From contig CACYHJ010000103.1 in assembly GCA_902774165.1 (NCBI GenBank), positions 1 through 8,223 of the forward strand: 8,223 nucleotides of DNA. Direction: 5' to 3'. Positions 1 to 5,799 of this stretch are shown here, one piece after another. A model generated the notes under the pieces. The model saw nothing but the letters and a program-made list of their open reading frames with translations, was not told the DNA's origin and ran no database searches. The translations under genes were made by a program, and so were the position numbers. This stretch comes from Oscillospiraceae bacterium. GTDB taxonomy: Bacteria > Bacillota > Clostridia > Oscillospirales > Acutalibacteraceae. Positions within the stretch are counted from its first letter, which is position 1. Each line of letters begins with the position of its first letter.

Positions 1-256
1 CGTTCCCGACGATTATCTCGGCGACGTTTACGGCGACGTGAACAGCCGCCGCGGCAACATCGTGGACACCGAGACCAGAATCGGCGCGACGCAGATCAAC
101 GCCAACATTCCGCTGTCGAATATGTTCGGCTACGCCACCGACCTTCGTTCCAAAACGCAGGGCCGCGGCCAGTACGTCATGGAGCCCAGCCATTATGCGC
201 AGGTTCCCAAGTCGATTGCGGAAGGCATCATCGGCGACAAAAAGAATTCCCAATAA
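1..256 (+). CDS. fusA: Elongation factor G (EF-G), C-terminal fragment
   Basis: EF-G is the cytosolic GTPase that moves tRNA and mRNA through the ribosome after peptide bond formation. Only about the last 84 residues are present. The reading frame is open from base 2, so the gene begins before the window. The visible part is domain V: the stretch around GDVNSRRGNI, the conserved MFGYATDLRSKTQGRG segment and the EPSHYAQVPK tail are diagnostic of EF-G. The GTG at 38 is an internal valine codon and not a start. The stop is TAA at 254-256. The gene is followed 86 bases later by tuf in the same direction, the usual str-operon order. I see no terminator between the two, so tuf may be reached both by read-through and from its own promoter. 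Identification is secure, and fusA is the normal housekeeping name. Confidence 0.95.
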   Translation, partial: VPDDYLGDVYGDVNSRRGNIVDTETRIGATQINANIPLSNMFGYATDLRSKTQGRGQYVMEPSHYAQVPKSIAEGIIGDKKNSQ

Positions 257-270
257 ATTTTAATTTCCTA

Positions 271-299
271 TTGAATTTAGCGGTGATATCTGCTAAAAT
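271..299 (+). promoter_or_regulatory. Putative promoter of tuf
   Basis: A -35 box TTGAAT (271-276) and a -10 box TAAAAT (294-299) are separated by exactly 17 bases, with TGC just upstream of the -10 box (extended -10). This would give tuf its own sigma-A type promoter inside the fusA-tuf gap. A 6-bp dyad, TTTAGC (276-281) and GCTAAA (292-297), lies across the spacer and overlaps the -10 box; it could be an operator or chance. The tuf ribosome binding site AAAAGGAG (326-333) is 9 bases before the ATG. Confidence 0.65.
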
Positions 300-342
300 A
301 TAGGCAACCATTAGAATTTTAAACGAAAAGGAGTTTATCACA

Positions 343-1545
343 ATGGCGAAAGAACATTACAACCGAGCCAAACCCCACGTAAACATCGGCACCATCGGTC
401 ACGTTGACCACGGTAAGACCACCCTTACCGCTGCCATCACCAAGACCCTTGCTATGAAGGGCGAGGCAGCTTTCGTTGACTACGCCAACATCGACAAGGC
501 TCCCGAAGAGAGAGCCCGCGGTATCACAATCAACACCGCTCACGTTGAATATGAGACCGAAAAGAGACACTATGCTCACGTTGACTGCCCCGGCCACGCC
601 GACTATATCAAGAACATGATCACCGGCGCTGCGCAGATGGACGGCGCGATCCTCGTTATCGCTGCTTCCGACGGCCCCATGGCTCAGACCAAGGAGCACC
701 TGCTTCTTGCCCGTCAGGTCGGCGTGCCCTATATCATCGTCTTCCTGAACAAAGTCGACCAGGTCGACGACGAAGAGCTTCTTGAGCTCGTCGAGATGGA
801 AGTCCGTGAGACCCTGACCGAGTACGAATTCCCCGGTGACGAGATCCCGATCATCAAGGGTTCCGCTCTGAAGGCTCTCGAGTACGACGGCGGCGACATC
901 AACGCCCCCGAGATCGCCTGCATCTGGGAGCTCATGGATGCTGTCGACAACTACATTCCCACTCCCGACCGTAAGGCTGACCTTGACTTCCTTATGCCTG
1001 TTGAGGACGTCTTCACCATCACCGGCCGCGGCACCGTTGCCACCGGCAGAGTTGAGCGTGGCCAGCTGAGAACCTCCGACGAAGTCGAGATCGTCGGCCT
1101 CACCGAAGAGAAGAGAAAGACCGTCGTTACCGGCGTCGAGATGTTCCACAAGATCCTCGACTACGCTGAGGCGGGCGACAACATCGGCGCTCTTCTTCGC
1201 GGCGTTCAGAGAACCGAGATCGAGCGCGGCCAGGTTCTTGCGAAACCCGGTTCGATCCATCCTCACACCAAGTTCAAGGGTCAGGTCTACGTCCTTACCA
1301 AGGAAGAGGGCGGCCGTCACACCCCGTTCTTCAACAACTATCGTCCTCAGTTCTATTTCAGAACTACCGACGTTACCGGCACCATCACCCTTCCCGAAGG
1401 CACTGAGATGTGCATGCCCGGCGACAACGTTGTTATGAGCGTTGAACTCATCACCCCCATCGCAATCGAGAAGGAGCTTCGTTTCGCTATCCGTGAAGGC
1501 GGCAGAACGGTCGGTTCCGGCGTTGTTACCGAGGTTGTTGAGTAA
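343..1545 (+). CDS. tuf: Elongation factor Tu (EF-Tu), complete
   Basis: EF-Tu is the GTPase that brings aminoacyl-tRNA to the ribosomal A site in the cytosol. The protein is 400 residues, the normal family length. The G domain shows the P-loop GHVDHGKT (residues 19-26), the RGITI switch I segment, DCPGHADY near residue 81 (including the catalytic histidine) and NKVD near 136 for guanine recognition. Many EF-Tu proteins have NKCD there; NKVD is a common variant. Domains 2 and 3 follow, with GRGTVATGRVERG and the PQFYFRTTDVTG segment at the tRNA and kirromycin side. ATG 343 is preceded by a strong AAAAGGAG site. Codon choice is biased in the way expected of a very highly expressed gene (for example many GCT/GCC alanine codons), unlike the GCG-rich enzyme genes downstream. 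The gene has its own promoter and a terminator right after it. Confidence 0.98.
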   Translation: MAKEHYNRAKPHVNIGTIGHVDHGKTTLTAAITKTLAMKGEAAFVDYANIDKAPEERARGITINTAHVEYETEKRHYAHVDCPGHADYIKNMITGAAQMDGAILVIAASDGPMAQTKEHLLLARQVGVPYIIVFLNKVDQVDDEELLELVEMEVRETLTEYEFPGDEIPIIKGSALKALEYDGGDINAPEIACIWELMDAVDNYIPTPDRKADLDFLMPVEDVFTITGRGTVATGRVERGQLRTSDEVEIVGLTEEKRKTVVTGVEMFHKILDYAEAGDNIGALLRGVQRTEIERGQVLAKPGSIHPHTKFKGQVYVLTKEEGGRHTPFFNNYRPQFYFRTTDVTGTITLPEGTEMCMPGDNVVMSVELITPIAIEKELRFAIREGGRTVGSGVVTEVVE

Positions 1546-1567
1546 TTAACAAATCTGACACAAGCGG

Positions 1568-1598
1568 AAGCGGTTCCCTTCGGGGAGCCGCTTTTTTT
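1568..1598 (+). terminator. Intrinsic terminator of tuf
   Basis: The stem AGCGGTTCCC (1569-1578) pairs with GGGAGCCGCT (1583-1592), ten base pairs with one G-T wobble, closed by a TTCG tetraloop. It runs directly into a seven-T tract (1592-1598). It lies 23 bases after the tuf stop codon. This isolates the str operon from the enzyme gene that follows. Confidence 0.93.
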
Positions 1599-1632
1599 GC
1601 GTTTTCTGCCGCTTTTCATTTTCGCAGCCGGC

Positions 1633-1661
1633 TTGAAAAACAACGCAGAATATGATAAACT
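1633..1661 (+). promoter_or_regulatory. Putative promoter of the 789-residue glycosidase-like gene
   Basis: TTGAAA (1633-1638) and TAAACT (1656-1661) are 17 bases apart, with TGA directly upstream of the -10 box. The predicted transcript would start near 1668, giving a short leader of about 26 bases. The ribosome binding site AGAAAGGTG (1677-1685) sits 8 bases before ATG 1694. The -10 box matches the consensus at only four of six positions, so this is a plausible rather than certain call. Confidence 0.5.
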
Positions 1662-1693
1662 GAAGGTATTCTACCGAGAAAGGTGCGTTCATC

Positions 1694-4063
1694 ATGGCAA
1701 AGGAATACCCGATCACCGGCGCGGGGGAGAACACCCCGTCGATCCCCTACTATTTTTCATGGATCAACAACACAAACGAGGGCTCGACCGAGCGACAGAC
1801 GCTGATCAACCTGGAATTCTTCCGGTATATGAAAGAGACATACGGGATGCAGATTCGCATTTACGCCTGGGACGCGGGCAATTTTGACGGCGCGTCTCAC
1901 GGGTACGGCGATCTGAAGGGAGAAAAGTTCCGTTCCCAATACCCGGAAGGATATCAGAACGTGGTGGCGAAGGCGGCGTCCCTGGGAATCCGCTTCGGCC
2001 TGTGGGGCAGCCCGGACGGCTTCGGCGACACGCCGGAGGAGGAAAAAGAGCGGGTGGATTTCTACGTTCACCTGTGCCGGGACTATCATTTCGCCGCGTT
2101 TAAACTGGACGGCGTGTGCGGTCAGCTTCGCCCGGAAAAGGCGGGGACCTATGCCCGGATGATCGAGGAATGCCGGAAGTATTCGCCGGATCTGATCCTT
2201 CTCAATCACCGGCTGGATTTCTATGAAGCGCAGAAATATATTACGACGTTTCTGTGGAACGGCGACGAGACATACACCGACGTGCACGCTCACAACCGGA
2301 TCACCGCGCCGCACCACCGGGCGTATACCTTCACCCGCGGCAATGTGACGAATGAAAAAGGAGAGCTGATCCGTCTGGCGGAGGATCACGGCGTCTGTCT
2401 TTCTTCCGCATTGGACTATTTTGAGGACGACCTTGTGTATCAGGCCTTCGGGCGCTGTCTGATCGCCGCGCCTGAAATCTACGGGAATCCCTGGCTGCTG
2501 AAGGATTCCGAGCTGCCGCGGCTTGCGCGGATCTATAATCTTCGCGCCAGATGGGCGGAGGTCCTTGTCAACGGAATGAAGCTTCCGCCGGAGCTAGGCG
2601 CGAACGCGGTCGCCCGCGGGACCGGAAACCGCCGTATGATCTGCACCGGAAACGATACCTGGGAGACGAAAACGATCTCTCTGCCGCTGGACGGGACGAT
2701 CGGTCTCGACGCGCAGAACGGACCGGTCCGTGTCATACAGCGTTTCCCGTTTGATAAGGATATCGGCGAATTTGAATATGAGGCGCGTGTAAATATCGAT
2801 CTGCCGCCCTTCCGCGCGGCGCTGTTCGAGATCTCCGCCGGGGAGTATGCGCCGTCTCCCGTGCTGTCGAACTGTGAGTATGAGGTGATCCGCGAGCGGC
2901 ACGATGAGCCGGAGGAAGTGCGCATCGTGAAAAGCGGCGGCGGGGAAGTGTATCTTCTCAACGAGATCGGCGACCTGCTTTACGGCGGCGAGCCGACGCT
3001 GTTCTGCACAACTGACCCGGTGGATATCAAAGAGCGGCCGCCGGTGTATCTCGGCGCGCTGACGGATTGCGTTGAAAATCCGGAAAACGGCGAAGCGCTT
3101 TACGAGGCGGCGATGTTCGCCGTCGATAACGATTCTTTGGAGGCGCAGTGTCTCAAACGCTCCGGCCTGACGCGGATCCCCGCCGTTCAGGCGGCGCGGG
3201 ACGCGTTCTTTGCGCAGGCGACTTACCGGCTGCGGGGCTGCGAGGCGGCGGCGATGTTCGACGGGGACGAGAATACGTTCTTTGACGGGCAGTCAAGAAA
3301 CTATTGCGATTACGTGCTGCGCATCGATGGCGGCTGCCTGCGGATCGACTTCGGCGAAACCGTGGAGGCGGACAGCGTGATGATCGAATGCTTTTCTATC
3401 GACGAGCCCACCCATGAGGTGCCGGCGCAGCTTCTTCCGGAGTTCGCGGAGTATTCCGAGACCTTTGCCGATTGGCGGCAAAGCGGAAAAGCGCAGGTCG
3501 CCGACTGCGGAAAGCTGACGCAGAAGATCGTCCGGTTTTGCGTGCATACGCTGTATGAAGCGCAGGGGAGCCGTCTGCGGGTGAGCTATCCCATCGGCGG
3601 GAAACTGCGCTATCTGCGCATTGCGGAGCCCATGGACCGCATTTTCTCCGTGACGGTTCTGAAGGACGGCGCGCCGGTGAAACTTCATCATCCGAGCGCG
3701 AACAATATGCAGGCGCATTATTCGAAAAAGCGGACAAAGCTTGTGAAAACCGCGGAATTCACGGTTCCGGAGCACCGGGAAGGCTCGTATCTTGCGCTGG
3801 GCGTGAACGGCGACCACGGCGCGGAGGGCGTTTACTGCACCGCGGAGATCGACGGCGTCCTGATGGGCTTTGAGGACCGCGCCCCGTCTTATAAATCGAA
3901 CGTCTGGGAGCATAAGGTCTGCGACGAGCCGCTCAATAATACCTTCTATTTCACTCTTCCGGAGAGTTCCGCGGGCAAAAAAATCCGCCTTTTCGCGTCG
4001 TTTTCGACGGAAAAAGGCGGGGAGTGCGATTGCAGGGTGTATTTGTGTGAGAGGCATGGGTAA
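1694..4063 (+). CDS. Clan GH-D-like glycosidase with C-terminal discoidin-like region
   Basis: This 789-residue protein has no signal peptide or membrane helix and is predicted to be cytosolic. Residues about 15-300 look like a (beta/alpha)8 barrel of the alpha-galactosidase (GH27/GH36) kind. FGLWGSPDGFG (101-111) resembles the barrel strand before the nucleophile. FKLDGV (136-141) puts Asp139 where those families carry their catalytic aspartate. LWNGDETYTDVH (187-198) offers Asp191 or Asp196 as acid/base. ARIYNLRARWAEVLVNG (278-294) resembles the barrel's closing helix. A beta-rich part follows. Around 515-650 is a discoidin (F5/8 type C) like stretch, with FDGDENTFF (522-530) and LRIDFGE (549-555), and the last 100 residues look like another beta-sandwich. 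The true substrate is unknown. I recognise the pattern as an uncharacterised glycoside-hydrolase-like family, not a named enzyme. ATG 1694 follows a good ribosome binding site. The TAA stop lies in the end of the repeat element at 4061. Confidence 0.75.
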   Translation: MAKEYPITGAGENTPSIPYYFSWINNTNEGSTERQTLINLEFFRYMKETYGMQIRIYAWDAGNFDGASHGYGDLKGEKFRSQYPEGYQNVVAKAASLGIRFGLWGSPDGFGDTPEEEKERVDFYVHLCRDYHFAAFKLDGVCGQLRPEKAGTYARMIEECRKYSPDLILLNHRLDFYEAQKYITTFLWNGDETYTDVHAHNRITAPHHRAYTFTRGNVTNEKGELIRLAEDHGVCLSSALDYFEDDLVYQAFGRCLIAAPEIYGNPWLLKDSELPRLARIYNLRARWAEVLVNGMKLPPELGANAVARGTGNRRMICTGNDTWETKTISLPLDGTIGLDAQNGPVRVIQRFPFDKDIGEFEYEARVNIDLPPFRAALFEISAGEYAPSPVLSNCEYEVIRERHDEPEEVRIVKSGGGEVYLLNEIGDLLYGGEPTLFCTTDPVDIKERPPVYLGALTDCVENPENGEALYEAAMFAVDNDSLEAQCLKRSGLTRIPAVQAARDAFFAQATYRLRGCEAAAMFDGDENTFFDGQSRNYCDYVLRIDGGCLRIDFGETVEADSVMIECFSIDEPTHEVPAQLLPEFAEYSETFADWRQSGKAQVADCGKLTQKIVRFCVHTLYEAQGSRLRVSYPIGGKLRYLRIAEPMDRIFSVTVLKDGAPVKLHHPSANNMQAHYSKKRTKLVKTAEFTVPEHREGSYLALGVNGDHGAEGVYCTAEIDGVLMGFEDRAPSYKSNVWEHKVCDEPLNNTFYFTLPESSAGKKIRLFASFSTEKGGECDCRVYLCERHG

Positions 4064-4095
4064 ATTCTGATTTGTCGGGGCGTTAGGCACACGGT

Positions 4096-4123
4096 CGGTA
4101 GCACGGCGCACCGGCGCCGTCTC
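4096..4123. repeat. Subterminal inverted repeat, left arm
   Basis: This 28-base arm is the reverse complement of 4346-4373 at 27 of 28 positions. Within it, ACGGCGC (4103-4109) and GCGCCGT (4114-4120) form a perfect 7-bp hairpin with a four-base loop. The arm can therefore either fold on itself or pair with the far arm across the element. Confidence 0.85.
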
Positions 4124-4183
4124 TCATTAATGACGAAATATCGACCTTCAGAAAAGGCAGAGACTTTCCTTCGTCATAAATGA
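4124..4183. repeat. Hairpin inside the MITE-like element
   Basis: TCATTAATGACGAA (4124-4137) pairs with TTCGTCATAAATGA (4170-4183): 13 of 14 positions pair, with one A-A mismatch. It encloses about 32 bases. It starts immediately after the left subterminal arm. Confidence 0.7.
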
Positions 4184-4190
4184 ACTAGAT

Positions 4191-4276
4191 ATGCCCGCAA
4201 GGGCATCACAATTCAAAAAGTTGGGAAAAGCCGCGGCAATACTTGAGTATTTGCGTGGTGGCTTGCTTTCGCAAGC
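4191..4276. repeat. Three further hairpins inside the MITE-like element
   Basis: ATGCCC-GCAA-GGGCAT (4191-4206) is a perfect 6-bp stem with a GNRA-type loop. An imperfect stem spans about 4230-4262, centred on ATACTTGAGTAT with small bulges toward its base. GCTTGC-TTTC-GCAAGC (4261-4276) is another perfect 6-bp stem; it competes with the previous one for two bases. Confidence 0.65.
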
Positions 4277-4283
4277 ATTGTAT

Positions 4284-4345
4284 TGATTTCGTTGCGAGAC
4301 AAGTTCTCCTTCTTTTAGAAGGTCATAACCGTCGCATCGAAATCA
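4284..4345. repeat. Nested hairpin inside the MITE-like element
   Basis: TGATTTCGTTGCGA (4284-4297) pairs with TCGCATCGAAATCA (4332-4345) at 13 of 14 positions. Inside its loop lies a second perfect stem, CCTTCT-TTT-AGAAGG (4308-4322). It ends one base before the right subterminal arm. Confidence 0.7.
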
Positions 4346-4373
4346 GAGACGGCGCAGGTGCGCCGTGCTACCG
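4346..4373. repeat. Subterminal inverted repeat, right arm
   Basis: This is the partner of 4096-4123 (27 of 28 bases). It also contains its own perfect hairpin, ACGGCGC-AGGT-GCGCCGT (4349-4366). The single difference between the arms falls in the hairpin loop region, so both local hairpins are preserved. Confidence 0.85.
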
Positions 4374-4462
4374 TGCGTGCCCACCGTCGCGAAAATGACC
4401 TCGACAAACTCAGTATTTATCGTTTGCTGAAACTTGATTCGCTATATAATTATCGAAAAGAC

Positions 4463-4491
4463 TTGACTTTATCGTTCCGATATGGTATTAT
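4463..4491 (+). promoter_or_regulatory. Promoter of the membrane protein gene
   Basis: TTGACT (4463-4468) and TATTAT (4486-4491) are separated by 17 bases, with TGG directly before the -10 box (extended -10). This is one of the best sigma-A type matches in the window. The predicted start is near 4498, leaving a leader of about 60 bases that contains a terminator-like hairpin. Confidence 0.75.
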
Positions 4492-4511
4492 AATAAAAAC
4501 ATTGTTTTAAG

Positions 4512-4541
4512 GGAGCTGTCTGTAGAGGCGGCTCCTTTTTT
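4512..4541 (+). terminator. Terminator-like hairpin in the leader of the membrane protein gene
   Basis: GGAGCTGTCT (4512-4521) pairs with AGGCGGCTCC (4526-4535), ten pairs with two G-T wobbles and a four-base loop, followed by six T residues (4536-4541). It sits between the promoter at 4463-4491 and ATG 4558. It may act as an attenuator of this gene. Alternatively it may be the old terminator of the upstream glycosidase-like gene, now separated from it by the repeat element. No clear antiterminator partner is visible in the short leader. Confidence 0.65.
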
Positions 4542-4543
4542 GC

Positions 4544-4549
4544 GGGAGG
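4544..4549 (+). promoter_or_regulatory. Ribosome binding site that sets the start at 4558
   Basis: GGGAGG (4544-4549) is 8 bases before ATG 4558, the best spacing available. The in-frame TTG at 4540 lies upstream of this site inside the terminator T tract, so it is not a credible start. An out-of-frame ATG-TAA at 4551-4556 is too close to the site to be used efficiently. Confidence 0.75.
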
Positions 4550-4557
4550 GATGTAAA

Positions 4558-5649
4558 ATGAAATACGCGCTGTTCGCATCGTATGCGGCTTTGGTTGTGC
4601 TGACGGCTGTTCTTCTGTATACGATGCTGAAACGGGACCGGAAGCAATCTGAAAAGAAAAAGGTTTTGCTGCCGAATTTCTGCGGTGTGATCGGTTTGAT
4701 CTGCGCCTTGCTTTTTCACATCCCGATGACGGCATTGGCGTTCGGTGACGGAGATTGGTGGTTATTCCTTCTGTTTTTCGTGTTCGTATGTCTCGGCGCG
4801 TCTCTGATGATCGGACGTATCAACTGCCGTATCGAATACGATGAATCGGGCTTTACCGTTACGAATTTTATCGGACTGCGAAAGAACTATTCTTATGACG
4901 ATTTTACCGGAAAAAGGCAGTCCTTCGGAAAAACGGTGCTGTACGTAAAAGATCGGAAGCTTAGAATCGATGATATCGCCGTGGGTGAAGAAGAATTCAT
5001 CGCTTTCGCGAGAAAGCAGTATCGGATCTGCCGCGGCGGAACCGCGGTGCAGACGCTGCCGGAAAAGGAGATCAAGGGCGCGTTCCGGAAAAACGTGAAT
5101 CATCCGGAAGAATTCATATTTGCCTTCTGTACGATACTTCTGATCACAATCGGAATGCTTGCGTCGCTTGGATATATGTATTTCAATACGACAAAGGAAA
5201 ACGAACTCGAATATATGACGGTCACGATCCAAGACGTGAAAAAATATCACAGATACAGGCAATCGGGGCTGCGGGCGGTAACGAATGATACGGACGTCCT
5301 TATTGAATTGCCCGGAGATTATAGGCTTCTAAAGGATGATCCCGGTCTGATCGAACGGTTGAAATCAAGCGGCGAGCGGTTCCGTATCGGGTATGAGGTC
5401 ATGGGAACAGGTGATGCAATCTATTATCTTATCGACGTGATTATTGCCGAAAACGGTGAGGAATTGCTCCCGTTTGAACTCTCTGAGCGATACGCAAAAG
5501 AGAACATCCTCCAGATTATCGTATTTTTTTCGGGATTGGGAATCCTTAACGCGCTCTGGTTTCTCCTGACCTTTCGGATCGGCAGACATCCGGAAAAATA
5601 CAGCCGCCGTGTGAAACGGCTGTTTTTTCAGGACGGAAATATCCGCTGA
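4558..5649 (+). CDS. Multi-pass membrane protein of unknown function
   Basis: This is a 363-residue predicted inner-membrane protein that I do not recognise as a named gene. Five hydrophobic segments are visible at about residues 4-23, 41-62, 67-85, 186-209 and 317-339. Between the third and fourth is a soluble domain (about 88-185) beginning RIEYDESGFTVTNFIGLRKNYSYDDFTG. Its alternating strands and its position after a membrane pair resemble bacterial PH-like (bPH) domains; this is inference from pattern only. A second soluble part (about 210-316) contains DTDVLIELPGDYR and may lie outside the membrane. The C-terminus is short and basic. The gene has its own promoter, a terminator-like hairpin in its leader, and a terminator-like hairpin inside its last codons. 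Its base composition looks somewhat less GC-rich than the flanking enzyme genes. It converges on the minus-strand gene that ends at 5790. Confidence 0.75.
   Translation: MKYALFASYAALVVLTAVLLYTMLKRDRKQSEKKKVLLPNFCGVIGLICALLFHIPMTALAFGDGDWWLFLLFFVFVCLGASLMIGRINCRIEYDESGFTVTNFIGLRKNYSYDDFTGKRQSFGKTVLYVKDRKLRIDDIAVGEEEFIAFARKQYRICRGGTAVQTLPEKEIKGAFRKNVNHPEEFIFAFCTILLITIGMLASLGYMYFNTTKENELEYMTVTIQDVKKYHRYRQSGLRAVTNDTDVLIELPGDYRLLKDDPGLIERLKSSGERFRIGYEVMGTGDAIYYLIDVIIAENGEELLPFELSERYAKENILQIIVFFSGLGILNALWFLLTFRIGRHPEKYSRRVKRLFFQDGNIR
5600..5628 (+). terminator. Terminator-like hairpin inside the 3' end of the membrane protein gene
   Basis: ACAGCCG (5600-5606) pairs perfectly with CGGCTGT (5617-5623) around a ten-base loop and runs into six T residues (5623-5628), with an A-rich stretch just upstream. 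It lies wholly inside the coding region, about 20 bases before the stop codon. A competing pairing of CCGT and ACGG in the loop is possible, so its strength is uncertain. Confidence 0.45.
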
Positions 5650-5703
5650 GTCGGGAAATCAGTCGAAGTGAAGAAGCAAACAAGCAGGGTGCGGCAAATC
5701 AGA

Positions 5704-5745
5704 ACCCCCGCCCGGAATCGTCGTTTGACGATTCCGGGCGGGGGT
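5704..5745. repeat. Perfect 19-bp hairpin between convergent genes
   Basis: The two arms 5704-5722 and 5727-5745 are perfect reverse complements, GC-rich at the base (a run of five C against five G) and closed by a GTTT loop. It lies between the ends of two convergent genes and could stop transcription from both sides. There is no T tract after it on either strand, so it is not a standard intrinsic terminator. It may protect 3' ends or belong to another repeat family. Confidence 0.8.
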
Positions 5746-5751
5746 CATAGA

Positions 5752-5799
5752 TAAATACTGAGTTTGTCGAGGTCTTTGACCTCGACAAATCAGGATTTA
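5752..5799 (-). mobile_element. Minimal, ends-only copy of the MITE-like element
   Basis: This 48-bp near-palindrome is the two ends of the 4061-4419 element joined by three bases. Positions 5750-5774 are the exact reverse complement of 4397-4421 (25 bases, including one flanking base). The other end, read on the minus strand as TAAATCCTGA then TTTGTCGAGGTC, matches the left end of the long copy at 18 of 22 positions. It folds into a hairpin with a perfect 12-bp core, TTTGTCGAGGTC (5763-5774) and GACCTCGACAAA (5778-5789), around TTT, extended outward by about ten more pairs with one bulge and one mismatch. TA flanks both ends (5752-5753 and 5798-5799). The stop codon of the 632-residue gene (TGA, 5790-5792) lies inside it. 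It could be an internal deletion of the long form or an independent tiny element. Confidence 0.7.

Larger units (their letters stand above)
4061..4419. mobile_element. MITE-like element, 359 bp, with terminal inverted repeats
   Basis: The ends are inverted copies. The left end TAAATTCTGA then TTTGTCGGGG (4061-4080) matches the reverse complement of the right end, TAAATACTGA, G, TTTGTCGAGG (4419 inward), with 18 matches, two mismatches and a one-base gap. Both outer ends carry TA, consistent with a duplicated TA target as made by Tc1/mariner-IS630 type transposases. A second, minimal copy at 5752-5799 ends at the same points, which fixes the borders independently. No coding region of any length fits inside and no transposase is present, so it would be non-autonomous. 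The interior is nearly all hairpins, listed in separate entries. It occupies most of the gene-free stretch 4064-4557 and supplies the stop codon of the upstream gene. An alternative is a conserved structured RNA or a 3'-end regulatory repeat that is not mobile. Confidence 0.7.

Noticed and set aside
319..1320. A 333-residue open frame antisense to tuf
   Set aside because: It is the mirror of the highly biased EF-Tu codons, has no ribosome binding site of note and resembles no protein family. EF-Tu itself is certain.
3293..4111. A 272-residue minus-strand open frame over the end of the glycosidase-like gene
   Set aside because: Low-complexity, arginine- and alanine-rich composition typical of an antisense shadow, with no recognisable domain.
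4191..4345. A tRNA or known riboswitch in the hairpin-rich region
   Set aside because: No acceptor-stem pairing with a CCA end, no T-loop TTC motif in place and no riboswitch core that I recognise. The inverted terminal ends explain the region better.
4096..4373. A CRISPR array
   Set aside because: The repeats are inverted, not direct, and there are only two arms with no regular spacers.
4540..4557. TTG at 4540 as the start of the membrane protein gene
   Set aside because: It lies in the T tract of the leader hairpin, upstream of the ribosome binding site that properly serves ATG 4558.
4061..5799. A composite transposon carrying the membrane protein gene between the two inverted copies
   Set aside because: The copies are inverted and flank the gene, but each has its own TA borders and stop-codon junction. 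No transposase is present, and the long and short forms are unequal. Two separate insertions are simpler.
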